A DNA stretch of 64,000 nucleotides from Streptomyces sp. NBC_00569 (GCF_036345255.1 NZ_CP107783.1:6866001-6930000); one strand, 5' to 3'. Shown: positions 17,130 through 26,031, counted from the first letter of the stretch. The notes: generated from the sequence alone by a model not told the origin. A program made the numbers and translations.

Positions 17130-17909
17130 TCAACCGCGGCCGATGTACGGCATGTTGGTCGCCAGGACCGTCGCGAACTGCACGTTCGCCTCCAGGGGCA
17201 GTTCGGCCATGTGCCGCACCGTGCGTGCCACGTCCGCGACATCCATCACCGGCTCCGGCGCCAGCGTTCCGTTCGCCTGGAGGATCCCGGTCTGCATGCG
17301 CTCCGTCATGTCCGTCGCCGCGTTGCCGATGTCGATCTGGCCGCACGCGATCCGGTACGGACGCCCGTCCAGGGACAGCGACTTCGTCAGCCCGGTCAGC
17401 GCGTGCTTCGTCGTCGTGTACGCCGTCGAGCGCGGACGCGGCGTGTGTGCCGAGATGGAGCCGTTGTTGATGATCCGGCCGCCTTGCGGGTCCTGCTCCT
17501 TCATCTGCCGGAACGCCGCCTGCGCGCACAGGAACGCGCCGTTGAGGTTCGTGTCGACGACGTGGCGCCAGGCGTCGTACTCCAGGTCCTCGACCGGGGA
17601 CGCGGGCCCGAACGTGCCCGCGTTGTTGAAGAGCAGGTCGAGGCGGCCGAACCGGTCGCGTACGGCGGAGAAGAGCGCGGCCACGTCCTCGGGGCTCGAG
17701 ACGTCGGTCCGTACGGAGAGCGACCCGGCCGCGGCCCCGGGGGCGAGGGCCGCCGTCGCGTCGAGGGTCTCGGTGCGGCGGCCCGCGAGCGCCACCTGCC
17801 AGCCCGCGCGGAGCAGTTCGACGGCGACGGCCCGGCCGATGCCGGAGCCCGCGCCGGTCACCACGGCGGTCGGTACGTGCGGTTCCGGGGCGTTGTTCTG
17901 AGCGTTCAT
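17130..17909 (-). CDS. Short-chain dehydrogenase/reductase
   Basis: 259 residues from ATG 17909 ([14 protein letters not shown]); ATG 17939 is an alternative start. The nucleotide motif TGAGSGIG is at residues 19-26, NNAG near residue 98, the catalytic Ser in NNGSIS near 147, and the YTTTK pair near 161-165. The Arg in AGRR after strand 2 suggests NADP(H). The substrate is not evident. It is divergent from the PhoD gene across a 134-bp region. Confidence 0.88.
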   Translation of the reverse strand: MNAQNNAPEPHVPTAVVTGAGSGIGRAVAVELLRAGWQVALAGRRTETLDATAALAPGAAAGSLSVRTDVSSPEDVAALFSAVRDRFGRLDLLFNNAGTFGPASPVEDLEYDAWRHVVDTNLNGAFLCAQAAFRQMKEQDPQGGRIINNGSISAHTPRPRSTAYTTTKHALTGLTKSLSLDGRPYRIACGQIDIGNAATDMTERMQTGILQANGTLAPEPVMDVADVARTVRHMAELPLEANVQFATVLATNMPYIGRG

Positions 17910-18043
17910 GGCCCCGGAGCGTACGGCAGGAGGGGTCATACGGAGATCACTCATCCGCCATGTGGCGGCCGTGCGCATGACAGGTCACGGTCGTCCCCCG
18001 GCACTCCAATTTCCTCTGACAACAACCGTCAGGGGAGGGCCAC

Positions 18044-19693
18044 ATGACAGCCGAAGGACGCCATCCGAACCAGCACTCGCCCGAACTGCGTGTCGCGGCC
18101 GGTCACTTGGGCCGCCGCCGCTTCCTCACCGTCACGGGCGCCGCCGCCGCGCTCGCCTTCGCCACGAACCTGCCGGCCGCGGGCACGGCGAGCGCCGCCG
18201 AGTTCGACGCGCGGAAGATCACCGCCGACCCGTTCACGCTCGGCGTGGCCTCCGGCGACCCGCTGCCCGGTTCCGTCCTGCTGTGGACGCGTCTGGCCCC
18301 GTCCCCGTACGAGGCCGACAGCGGACTGCCCGCCCAGCGCATCGCCGTCGAGTGGGAGCTCGCGCACGACGAGCGCTTCCGGCGCGTCGTCCGGCGCGGC
18401 ACGGCCACCGCGCACCCCGAGTTCAACCACTCCGTCCACGTCGAGGTCGACCACCTCGCGCCGGGCGGCGTCTACTACTACCGCTTCCGCACCGGCAAGT
18501 GGGTCAGCGGGACCGGCCGGACGCGCACGGCGCCCTCCGCCCACGCCCGCACCTCGGCCCTCACCCTCGCCGCGGTCTCCTGCCAGGCCTACCACGACGG
18601 CTACTTCACGGCCTACAAGCACCTCGCCGCCGACCCCTCCGTGGACGTCGTCTTCCACCTCGGCGACTACCTCTACGAGTACGCCGTGAACTCCGCCGGC
18701 GGCGTCCGCGCCTACACGGGCGGCGACGTACTGCCCGCCCACTTCAACCACGAGACCGTGACGCTGGAGGACTACCGGCTGCGGTACGCGCTCTACAAGT
18801 CCGACCCGGACCTGCGGGCCGCGCACGCCGCGCACCCCTTCGTCGTCACCTGGGACGACCACGAGACCGAGAACAACTACGCGGACGACATCGACGAACA
18901 GGACGGCCCGCCCGCCGAGTTCCTGCTCCGCCGCGCCTCCGCGTACCGCGCCTACTGGGAGAACCAGCCCCTGCGCCGCCCGCAGCTCCCGCAGGGCCCT
19001 GACGCCCAGATGTACCGGCGCCTGACCTGGGGCAAGCTGGCCCAGTTCGACATCCTCGACACCCGCCAGTACCGCTCCAACCAGGCGTACGGCGACGGCT
19101 CCCACGTCCCCGGGCCCGAGTCGGACGACCCGGCGCGCACCATCACCGGCGCCACGCAGGAGCGGTGGCTCATCGACGGCTGGCGCCGCTCGCACGCCCT
19201 GTGGAACGTCGTCCCGCAGCAGGTCACCTTCTCGCAGCGCAAGCTCGACCTGAACGCGGCCGCGAAGGTGTCCATGGACGCGTGGGACGGCTACCGCGCC
19301 TCGCGTCAGCGCGTCCTCGCCGGGGCCAGAGCGGCCGGCGTCGACAACCTGATGGTGCTCACCGGCGACGTGCACGTGGGCTACGCCTTCGACATCAAGG
19401 ACAACTTCGACGACCCGTCGTCGAAGACCCTCGGCACGGAGATCGTCGCCACGTCCGTCAGCAGCGGCAAGGACGGCGCGGACAAGCCGGCGAACTGGGG
19501 CACGTACACCCAGGCCAACCCGCACCTGAAGTTCTACAACGGACGGCGCGGCTACGTGACGGTCGCGCTCGGCGAGCACGAGGCCCGCGCCGACTTCAAG
19601 ACGGTCCCTGCGGTCACGACGCCCGGAGCCCCGATCACCACGGCGGCGTCGTTCGTGACGACGGTGGGCGAGCAGGGCCTGCGTCCGGCATAA
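18044..19693 (+). CDS. phoD: Alkaline phosphatase D (PhoD), Tat-exported phosphodiesterase
   Basis: 549 residues from ATG 18044 behind GGGGAGGG. A twin-arginine signal RRRFLTVTG is at residues 24-32, with a hydrophobic core and AxA cleavage near residue 49. An N-terminal Fn-like domain (FTLGVASGDPLPGSVLLWTRL) precedes the metallophosphatase: HLGDYLYEYA, VTWDDHETENNYADD and LTGDVHVGYAF carry the iron/calcium ligands. It releases phosphate from phosphodiesters such as teichoic acid and nucleotides outside the cell. I see no clear PHO box (GTTCACC repeats) in the 134 bp upstream. Confidence 0.93.
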   Translation: MTAEGRHPNQHSPELRVAAGHLGRRRFLTVTGAAAALAFATNLPAAGTASAAEFDARKITADPFTLGVASGDPLPGSVLLWTRLAPSPYEADSGLPAQRIAVEWELAHDERFRRVVRRGTATAHPEFNHSVHVEVDHLAPGGVYYYRFRTGKWVSGTGRTRTAPSAHARTSALTLAAVSCQAYHDGYFTAYKHLAADPSVDVVFHLGDYLYEYAVNSAGGVRAYTGGDVLPAHFNHETVTLEDYRLRYALYKSDPDLRAAHAAHPFVVTWDDHETENNYADDIDEQDGPPAEFLLRRASAYRAYWENQPLRRPQLPQGPDAQMYRRLTWGKLAQFDILDTRQYRSNQAYGDGSHVPGPESDDPARTITGATQERWLIDGWRRSHALWNVVPQQVTFSQRKLDLNAAAKVSMDAWDGYRASRQRVLAGARAAGVDNLMVLTGDVHVGYAFDIKDNFDDPSSKTLGTEIVATSVSSGKDGADKPANWGTYTQANPHLKFYNGRRGYVTVALGEHEARADFKTVPAVTTPGAPITTAASFVTTVGEQGLRPA

Positions 19694-19707
19694 CGGGGGC
19701 CGGCCAC

Positions 19708-19740
19708 CCCGCGCCCCTGATTGCTTTCCGGGGGCGCGGG
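19708..19740. terminator. Hairpin terminator between convergent genes
   Basis: CCCGCGCCCC (19708-19717) pairs with GGGGCGCGGG (19731-19740) around a 13-base loop that contains a T-rich run. It is 15 bp past the phoD stop codon and lies between phoD and the convergent oxidoreductase gene. Confidence 0.65.
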
Positions 19741-19815
19741 AGTCGCTTCTTCGGCGCGGACGGCTGCCGTTCAGGCGCGCCGGGGACCGCCTTCTCGGGG
19801 GCGCAGGTACCTGTC

Positions 19816-19853
19816 TTCAGGGCGCGGGGAACCGCGCGACCAGCCCCCACCGG
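19816..19853. repeat. Copy of a common Streptomyces intergenic repeat
   Basis: The string GGGCGCGGGGAACCGCGCGA followed by CCAGCCCCCACCGG belongs to a short imperfect palindromic sequence that I know to recur hundreds of times between genes in many Streptomyces genomes, often past gene ends. Its self-complementary CGCGG and CCGCG parts form a hairpin. It may act as a transcription end or a REP-like element. Confidence 0.7.
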
Positions 19854-19898
19854 ACCGTCACCCGGCAGCGAAACCGCTACGCGCCGGCCGGCATGCCG

Positions 19899-20900
19899 CT
19901 ACCCCTCCGACGGATACCGCACCCCGATCCGCTCCCGGACGGAGTCCAACGTGCGCATCACGGCGAGCGACCCCGCCAGCGGCACGAGCGGCGACTCCGT
20001 ATCGCCGGCCCGCACCCGGTGCATCACCTCGCCCGCCTCATGCCGGAGGCTGTCGCGCGGCCCGTCCCCCGGCTCCGCCGTGAACTCCTGCGGCTCCCGG
20101 CCGTCGCGGTGCAGCACGAACCGGTCCGGGTAGAAGAAGCCGTGCGGAATGTCGATACGGCCCTGGGAACCGGTGATCGACGCGGTGACCGGAGTGCCCG
20201 CGTCGATCGAGCAGTCGAGCAGCGCGTGAGCACCGCTCTCCCACGAGAGCAGCATTCCCGTACGGAGATCGACGCCCTCGTCCGAGAGCGCCGCTCTCGC
20301 GGTCACCTCCGAGGGCTCCCCGAGGATCAGGTGAGCGAAGGACACCGGATACACGCCCAGATCGAGCAGTGCGCCGCCGCCCTGCGCGGGATCCCGCAGC
20401 CGGTGCGCCGGAGGGAAGGGCCCCGCGAGCCCGAAGTCGGCCTGCACCGTGCGGACGTCACCGACCGCACCGTCGTCGACCAGTGCCTTCAGCCTCCTGA
20501 TCAGCGGATGGCAGTACATCCACATGGCCTCCATCAGGAAGAGGCCACGGCTGCGGGCGAGCGTCACCAGCTCCTCCGCCTCGCCGGAGTTCAGCGTGAA
20601 CGCCTTCTCGCACAGGACCGCCCGGCCCGCCTCCAGGCACAGCCCCGCGGCCGCCCGGTGCGCGGAGTGCGGGGTCGCGACGTACACGACGTCGACGTCC
20701 TCGTCCTCGGCGAGCGAGGACCAGTCCCCGTACGCCCGCGGGATCCCGAACCGCTCCGCGAACGCCTTCGCCGAGGCGTCGGAGCGGGACGCCACGGCGA
20801 CGACCTCCGCGTCCGGCATGTCGAGAAGATTCGCCGTGAAGGACGCGGCGATGCCCCCGGTCGCCAGGACGCCCCACCGCACACGCTCACGTTCCACCAC
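19899..20900 (-). CDS. Gfo/Idh/MocA family NAD(P)-dependent oxidoreductase
   Basis: 333 residues from GTG 20900. The N-terminal Rossmann motif is ATGGIAASF (residues 13-21). The family Glu-Lys signature appears as VLCEKAF near residue 98, where Lys is catalytic. The C-terminal half has the open beta-sheet domain beginning GALLDLGVYPVSFAHLILG, with the conserved Asp and Tyr/His-type region. Members oxidise sugars, inositols or trans-dihydrodiols; this branch (with MEAMWMYCHPLI) is close to dimeric dihydrodiol dehydrogenase-like proteins. It stands alone. Confidence 0.9.
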   Translation of the reverse strand: MVERERVRWGVLATGGIAASFTANLLDMPDAEVVAVASRSDASAKAFAERFGIPRAYGDWSSLAEDEDVDVVYVATPHSAHRAAAGLCLEAGRAVLCEKAFTLNSGEAEELVTLARSRGLFLMEAMWMYCHPLIRRLKALVDDGAVGDVRTVQADFGLAGPFPPAHRLRDPAQGGGALLDLGVYPVSFAHLILGEPSEVTARAALSDEGVDLRTGMLLSWESGAHALLDCSIDAGTPVTASITGSQGRIDIPHGFFYPDRFVLHRDGREPQEFTAEPGDGPRDSLRHEAGEVMHRVRAGDTESPLVPLAGSLAVMRTLDSVRERIGVRYPSEG

Positions 20901-21021
20901 TGAAGGCCCCCTACCAGGTTCCGGCCACTGCCCTTGCCGTCACGTCACGAAATGTGGTCTCAACCAATGCACCTGAGCTGAGAGCATAGGTAATCGAATG
21001 AACGACCGGGAGGGGAACCGC

Positions 21022-22335
21022 ATGCCGGATCACGGCCGCCAGCACGCGTCCGCGCGTGAGACCCAGCGCATACCCGAGGCATCACCCGTCGCGGGCCCCT
21101 CGCTCACCGCCCGCCGCCGCACCGGCTTCCTGGTCACCCTCGTACTCGGCGGACTCACCGCCGTACCCCCGCTGTCCATGGACATGTACCTCCCGGCGCT
21201 GCCGGAGGTCACCGGTGCGCTGCACACCTCGGCCGCCACCGCCCAGCTCACCCTCACCGCCTGCCTGACCGGCATGGCGCTCGGGCAGCTCGCCGTCGGC
21301 CCGATGAGCGACAAGTGGGGCCGCAGGCGCCCCCTCCTCATCGGCCTCCTCGTCTACATCGCCGCCACCGCGGTCTGCGCCTTCGCCCCCACGGCCCCGC
21401 TCCTCATCGGCTTCCGTCTGGTGCAGGGCCTCGCCGGGGCCGCCGGCATCGTGATCGCCCGGGCGGTCGTGCGCGATCTGTACGACGGCGTCGAGATGGC
21501 GCGCTTCTTCTCCACCCTCATGCTGATCTCCGGCGTGGCGCCGATCGTCGCGCCACTCATCGGCGGCCAGGTCCTGCGGGTCACGGACTGGCGCGGCATC
21601 TTCGTCGTCCTCACCGCCGTCGGCATCGCGCTGACCGCCCTCGTCTGGAAGGGCCTGCCGGAGACGCTCGCCCCCGAGCGACGGCACGGCGGCGGCACCG
21701 CCGAGGCGCTGCGCACCATGCGCGGCCTCCTCGCCGACCGCGTCTTCACCGGCTACATGATCGCGGGCGGCTTCGCCTTCGCCGCGCTGTTCGCCTACAT
21801 CAGCGCCTCGCCGTTCGTGGTCCAGGAGATCTACGGCGCCTCGCCCCAGACCTTCAGCCTCCTGTTCGGCATCAACTCCGTCGGCCTGATCGCCGTGGGC
21901 CAGATCAACGGCAAGCTCCTCGTCGGCCGCGTCAGCCTCGACAAGGCGCTCGCCGTCGGCCTCTGCGTCATCGCGGTCGCCTCCGCCGCGCTGCTGCTCA
22001 TGGCGACCGGCGTCTTCGGCGACGTGGGACTCGTACCGATCGCGGCAGGGCTGTTCGTCCTCATGTCCGCGATGGGCCTCGCCATGCCCAACACCAACGC
22101 CCTCGCCCTGATGCGCACCCCGCATGCCGCGGGCTCCGCGTCCGCGCTCATCGGCACGACTTCCTTCCTGGTCGGCGCGATCGCCTCCCCGCTCGTCGGC
22201 ATCGCGGGCGAGGGCACCGCCGTCCCGATGGCCGTGGTCCAGCTGGCCTGCGCCCTGGCGGCCATCGCATGCTTCTTGGGACTGTGCCGCCCCTGGCGGC
22301 GCGGGACCGGACCGACGCGGGAGGCGGAGCACTGA
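21022..22335 (+). CDS. MFS multidrug efflux transporter, Bcr/CflA type
   Basis: 437 residues. ATG 21022 is preferred because GGGAGGGG lies just before it; ATG 20998 is in frame but has no clear ribosome-binding site. Twelve hydrophobic segments start with GFLVTLVLGGLTAVPPLSMDMYLPALP, the Bcr/CflA N-terminal signature; the MFS loop motif is GPMSDKWGRRRP. An extra hydrophilic N-tail of about 30 residues precedes it. It would export drugs or small metabolites with proton antiport. The stop codon overlaps the start of a serine-hydrolase gene, so the two are co-expressed. Confidence 0.92.
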   Translation: MPDHGRQHASARETQRIPEASPVAGPSLTARRRTGFLVTLVLGGLTAVPPLSMDMYLPALPEVTGALHTSAATAQLTLTACLTGMALGQLAVGPMSDKWGRRRPLLIGLLVYIAATAVCAFAPTAPLLIGFRLVQGLAGAAGIVIARAVVRDLYDGVEMARFFSTLMLISGVAPIVAPLIGGQVLRVTDWRGIFVVLTAVGIALTALVWKGLPETLAPERRHGGGTAEALRTMRGLLADRVFTGYMIAGGFAFAALFAYISASPFVVQEIYGASPQTFSLLFGINSVGLIAVGQINGKLLVGRVSLDKALAVGLCVIAVASAALLLMATGVFGDVGLVPIAAGLFVLMSAMGLAMPNTNALALMRTPHAAGSASALIGTTSFLVGAIASPLVGIAGEGTAVPMAVVQLACALAAIACFLGLCRPWRRGTGPTREAEH

Positions 22336-23459
22336 GCACCCCACGACTGCGCCCCGGCACTCCCGAACGCGCCGGGCTCGACCCCGACGAGCTGCGCCGC
22401 CTCGTCCAGGACGTGCGCGAACTGCCCCGCGGGGCGCACCCCTGGTGCGCGGGCGCCGTCGTCCTCGCGGGCCGCGGCCCGGTCGTCGCCGTGCACGAGG
22501 CGGCGGGCTGGGCGATGCGGTACCTCGCCTACGACGAGACGGCGGACCGGGGCGTCGAACTCCCGCCCGCGTCCCGCGTCCCCATGCGCCCCGACACGGC
22601 CTTCGACCTCGCCTCCCTCACCAAGCTCTTCACGACCGTCGCAGCCGTGCAGCAGCTGGAGCGCGGCACCCTCGGCATCGACGCGCGGGTGGGCGCCTAC
22701 GTCCCCGAGTTCACCGCCGCCGCCGAGCACGACGTCACGATCCGCCAGCTCCTCACCCACACGTCCGGCCTGCGCCCCGAACTCCCGCTGTACGACTGCC
22801 CGGACGACGCGGCGCGCCTGACGGCCCTGCGCACCGAGGCCCCGTCGTCCCCGGCCGGCGCGTACCTCTACTCCGACCTCAACATGCTGCTGCTTCAGCA
22901 CGTCCTGGAGCGCATCGCGCAGCGCCCCCTCGACGCCCTTGTGCGTGACGGCATCACCCGGCCCCTCGGCATGACCGCGACCGGCTTCGGCCCGCACCCC
23001 GGCGCCGCCGCCACCGAGGACCAGCGCCGCCCCTGGGCCAAGGCCGACCGCGGTCTCCTGCGCGGCATCGTCCACGACGAGAACGCATGGGCCCTCGGGG
23101 GCGTCGCCGGCCACGCGGGCCTCTTCTCCACGGCGTACGACCTCGCGGTCCTGTGCCGCACCCTGCTCAACGGCGGCTCGTACGGCACCGCCCGCATCCT
23201 CGGCCCCGACTACGTCGAGCTGATGCTCACGGCCCCCGGCCTCGGCTTCCAGCTCGACCAGCCCCGGTTCATGGGCGAGCTCGCGGGCCGCGGCGCGGCC
23301 GGACACTGCGGCTTCACCGGCACGTCGCTCGTCCTCGACCGCGTCACGGACACGTTCGTGATCCTCCTCGCGAACACGGTCCACCCGCGCCGCAGGGCCC
23401 CGCAGAACGGGCCGCGCGCCTCGGCGGCGACGCGTCTCGCGCGGGCCGTGGGCGCGTAG
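22332..23459 (+). CDS. Serine hydrolase, class C beta-lactamase/DD-peptidase family, CTG start
   Basis: 375 residues. The probable start is CTG 22332, overlapping the upstream TGA as CTGA, with GGGAGG eight bases earlier; no ATG or GTG sits before the conserved N-terminal region. The catalytic SxxK is SLTK in FDLASLTKLF near residue 98. The second motif YSD appears in LYSDLNMLLL and the third as HCGFTGTS (H/KxG). No signal peptide is visible, so it is probably cytoplasmic, unlike true beta-lactamases; it may be an esterase or peptidase. It is coupled to the efflux pump gene. Confidence 0.88.
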   Translation: MSTPRLRPGTPERAGLDPDELRRLVQDVRELPRGAHPWCAGAVVLAGRGPVVAVHEAAGWAMRYLAYDETADRGVELPPASRVPMRPDTAFDLASLTKLFTTVAAVQQLERGTLGIDARVGAYVPEFTAAAEHDVTIRQLLTHTSGLRPELPLYDCPDDAARLTALRTEAPSSPAGAYLYSDLNMLLLQHVLERIAQRPLDALVRDGITRPLGMTATGFGPHPGAAATEDQRRPWAKADRGLLRGIVHDENAWALGGVAGHAGLFSTAYDLAVLCRTLLNGGSYGTARILGPDYVELMLTAPGLGFQLDQPRFMGELAGRGAAGHCGFTGTSLVLDRVTDTFVILLANTVHPRRRAPQNGPRASAATRLARAVGA

Positions 23460-23489
23460 GGGCCCTCGGGGCGACCGTAGAATCACGGG

Positions 23490-24506
23490 GTGAACGCCCC
23501 CCTCTCCTCTTACTCGCCGGTCTCCCCGGCCGACACCCTGCGCGCGGCCCTCGCGGGGCTGCTCGACGGGCTGCCGCCCACGCAGGCGGCGCGCGCCGTC
23601 GAACGGCTGATCGCGAGCTACCGGGGGACCACCCCGACGGACGCGCCGATCCTGCGGGACCGTGCCGACGTCGCCGCCTATGCCGCGTACCGGATGCCGG
23701 CCACCTTCGAGGCGGTCCGCTCGGCGCTCGGCGCGCTCGCCGACGCGGCGCCGGAGGGCTGGGCGCCCCGGAGCCAGGTGGACGTGGGTGGCGGGACGGG
23801 CGCCGCGGTCTGGGCCGTCGCCGACACCTGGGCGGGCGAGCGCGATGTCACCGTCCTCGACTGGGCCGAGCCCGCGCTCGCCCTCGGGCGTGAACTGGCC
23901 GGTTCCTGCGACCGGTTGACCTCCGTGCGCTGGCAGCGCTCACGTATCGGAGCGGCGCTCACCATCGAGAGCGCCGATCTCGTCACGGTGTCGTACGTCC
24001 TCAAGGAGCTGACCGCCGACGACCGCCGCGCCGTGGTCGACGCCGCGGCCGCCGCCGCGAGTCCCGACGGGGCCGTGGTCGTCGTCGAGCCCGGCACCCC
24101 CGACGGCTACGAGCGGATCATCGAGGCGCGCCGCCGTCTGACCGACGCCGGATTCCACATCGCCGCGCCCTGCCCCCACAGCGCGGCCTGCCCCATCGAG
24201 CCCGGCACCGACTGGTGCCACTTCTCGGCCCGGGTCAGCAGGTCGTCGCTGCACCGCCAGGTCAAGGGCGGTTCCCTCGCGTACGAGGACGAGAAGTTCA
24301 GCTACGTGGCCGCGACCCGGTTCGCGCCCGAGCGCCCCGCGGCCCGGATCACCCGCCGCCCCCAGATCCGCAAGGGCCAGGTACTCCTGGACCTGTGCGA
24401 GGCGGAGGGCGCGCTGGGCCGCGAGACGGTGACGAAGCGGCACGGGCCGCTGTACCGGGCGGCCCGCGACGCCGACTGGGGCGACGCCTGGCCGCCGGCT
24501 CCCTAG
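23490..24506 (+). CDS. Rsm22-like small ribosomal subunit methyltransferase family protein
   Basis: 338 residues from GTG 23490. The SAM-binding motif is VDVGGGTGAAVW near residue 92. The Rsm22 signature follows: a Cys-rich cluster CPHSAACPIEPGTDWCHFSAR near residues 226-246, which in the mitochondrial family binds an iron-sulfur or zinc centre, then SYVAATR. The family is linked to mitochondrial small-subunit assembly. The bacterial role is inferred to be ribosome or rRNA related. It is the last gene of the efflux-hydrolase run, after a 30-bp gap. Confidence 0.9.
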   Translation: MNAPLSSYSPVSPADTLRAALAGLLDGLPPTQAARAVERLIASYRGTTPTDAPILRDRADVAAYAAYRMPATFEAVRSALGALADAAPEGWAPRSQVDVGGGTGAAVWAVADTWAGERDVTVLDWAEPALALGRELAGSCDRLTSVRWQRSRIGAALTIESADLVTVSYVLKELTADDRRAVVDAAAAAASPDGAVVVVEPGTPDGYERIIEARRRLTDAGFHIAAPCPHSAACPIEPGTDWCHFSARVSRSSLHRQVKGGSLAYEDEKFSYVAATRFAPERPAARITRRPQIRKGQVLLDLCEAEGALGRETVTKRHGPLYRAARDADWGDAWPPAP

Positions 24507-24530
24507 GAGGCGTGGGCGCGTCAGCGCGCC

Positions 24531-24553
24531 GTCACGGGGTGCGGGGCCGTGAC
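24531..24553 (+). terminator. Short hairpin after the Rsm22-like gene
   Basis: GTCACGG (24531-24537) pairs with CCGTGAC (24547-24553) around nine bases and is followed by CTTTC. It lies 24 bp past the stop codon and before the convergent DDAH-like gene. Confidence 0.5.
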
Positions 24554-24614
24554 CTTTCGCGGCTTCGCCGCGCGGGCGCGAACCACCACGGACCCCCGCA
24601 CCCGGCGAACCGGC

Positions 24615-25463
24615 TCAGGCCCCGAGTTCCAGGCCGCGCGGCTGCTCGCCGCGAAGCTCCGCCGTGCAGCACTTCACGCTGCCGCCGCCCTTGAGCAGCT
24701 CGGAGAGATCCATCCCGACGGGCTCGAACCCGCGGTCCCTCAGCGGCTCGAACAGGCCGACGGCAGCCTGCGGCAGCAATACGTGCAGCCCGTCGGAGAC
24801 CGCGTTCAGGCCGAACGCCGCGGCGTCCGGCTCCGTGGCGATCAGCGCGTCGGGAAAGAGGCGTTCGAGAACGGCCCGGCTGCCCGGCGAGAACGCCTCC
24901 GGGTGGTACATGACCTCGTCCGCCCCGTCGTCCAGGACACCGAGCGCGGTGTCCAGGTGGTAATAGCGCGGGTCGACGAGGTCGAGGCCGATGACCGGGC
25001 GGCCGAAGAACTCCTGCGCCTCGGCGTGCGAGAGCGGACTGGAGCGAAAGCCCCGGCCTGCCAGGACGTACGAGGCGGTGACCGCGAAGTCGCCCTCGCC
25101 CTCGTTGATGTGGACGGGCTCGTGGACCGCCGTGTAACCGCGCTCCCTGAACCAGTCCAGGTGCGCCGCTGCCTCGGCGGTGCGCTGGGGATGGGCGAAG
25201 CGGGCCCCGAGCACGCGTCCGTCGACGACGGTCGTGCCGTTCGCCGCGAAGACCATGTCGGGCAGGCCGGGGAGGGGTTCGAGCTCGTCGACGCGGTGTC
25301 CGAGCGAGCGGTAGCGGTCCCGCAGGTCCTCCCACTGCGCGAGCGCGAGCGGGACGTCGACCGGCTTGGCGGGATCCATCCAGGGGTTGATCGAGTACGT
25401 GACTTCGAAGTGTGCCGGTCGGCACATCAGGTAACGCCGGGGTGTGGCGCGGCGACCAGGCAA
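24615..25463 (-). CDS. Dimethylarginine dimethylaminohydrolase-like protein (DDAH/amidinotransferase superfamily), TTG start
   Basis: 282 residues. TTG 25463 is chosen because GGAG lies six bases upstream; ATG 25427 (MCRPAHFEVTY) is the alternative. Superfamily signs are YLMCRPAHFEVTYSINPWMD, DMVFAANGTTVVDG with the substrate-binding Asp/Asn, YYHLDTALGVLDDG with the catalytic His, and a C-terminal GGGSVKCCTAEL with the nucleophilic Cys. It would hydrolyse methylated arginines or a related guanidine to citrulline and amine. The five-blade fold length (about 270) is complete. It is a cytoplasmic protein. Confidence 0.88.
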   Translation of the reverse strand: MPGRRATPRRYLMCRPAHFEVTYSINPWMDPAKPVDVPLALAQWEDLRDRYRSLGHRVDELEPLPGLPDMVFAANGTTVVDGRVLGARFAHPQRTAEAAAHLDWFRERGYTAVHEPVHINEGEGDFAVTASYVLAGRGFRSSPLSHAEAQEFFGRPVIGLDLVDPRYYHLDTALGVLDDGADEVMYHPEAFSPGSRAVLERLFPDALIATEPDAAAFGLNAVSDGLHVLLPQAAVGLFEPLRDRGFEPVGMDLSELLKGGGSVKCCTAELRGEQPRGLELGA

Positions 25464-25558
25464 TGAGGGCTCCTCACGACCGCAGTGGCAGATGCGCCCA
25501 TGGTGCGGTGCGAGGAGCCCCCACCGCTGTGCACCGAACGGGTGGTCCCTCTGAGTCA

Positions 25559-25648
25559 CCGGCCCGCATGTCACCGGTCGGCATGTCGCTTGCGGGCATG
25601 CCGCAGGCCGGCAACCCACCGGCCCGCGTGCCACCGGTACACGACCCG
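25559..25648. repeat. 15-bp imperfect tandem repeat, about six units
   Basis: Units begin at 25559, 25574, 25589, 25604, 25619 and 25634 with the consensus CCGGYCSGCATGYCA, varying at two to five positions. The array lies in the 244-bp gap between the DDAH-like and DUF6243 genes. Because 15 is a multiple of 3, every frame reads as a five-residue repeat, but no start signal supports translation. Confidence 0.75.
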
Positions 25649-25707
25649 CCGCCCCCGCCGCTCACCGTCCCGGCCCCACCGGCCGGGGCCCCGCTCTCAC
25701 GACGGCG

Positions 25708-25890
25708 TCACGAACCCTCGCCCGCCGTGCGTTCCTCCCGGAGCCTGCGCAGCAGCTCCCGCTTCTGCGCCTGCGGGTCGAGCCCGCCGCCGACCCGGCC
25801 GCCGCGGCCGCCGCCGCGCAGGGTCTTGCGGGAGAGATTGCTGCGGGTGCCGCCGACGCCCAGCATGTTCCCGGATCCACCTCGGCTCAT
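25708..25890 (-). CDS. DUF6243 family small protein
   Basis: 60 residues from ATG 25890 behind GAAGGGAG. The product starts MSRGGSGNMLGVGGTRSNLS and has a Gly/Arg-rich centre (RGGGRGGRVGGGLDPQ) and a charged helical end (KRELLRRLREERTAG). This layout is that of DUF6243, a small basic protein common in Streptomyces with no known function. It may bind nucleic acid. It is divergent from the TetR gene, and three operator-like sites lie between them, so its expression may be under that repressor. Confidence 0.85.
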   Translation of the reverse strand: MSRGGSGNMLGVGGTRSNLSRKTLRGGGRGGRVGGGLDPQAQKRELLRRLREERTAGEGS

Positions 25891-25952
25891 CGTGGTCTCC
25901 CTTCGACCTTCGAATGGTGCTGTCCCGGGCGGGAGTTGAACCGCCCAGAAGC

Positions 25953-26031
25953 GAGACGAGTCGTCTCGCCAACGATGTCCACTGTCGGCGAGACGCATCG
26001 TCTTGTCAAGAGAGTTGAGACGGTACGTCTC
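25953..26031. promoter_or_regulatory. Three TetR operator-like inverted repeats
   Basis: Three sites of the form GAGACG-N3-CGTCTC lie at 25953-25967, 25990-26004 (one mismatch) and 26017-26031, with centres 37 and 27 bp apart. They fill the gap between the DUF6243 gene and the TetR gene. Such multiple palindromes next to a TetR gene are typical autoregulatory operators. Confidence 0.8.

Noticed and set aside
24615..25634. Longer start for the DDAH-like gene with a Cys/Pro-rich N-terminus
   Set aside because: The extra region is the 15-bp repeat array read in frame and has no ribosome-binding site; TTG 25463 has one.
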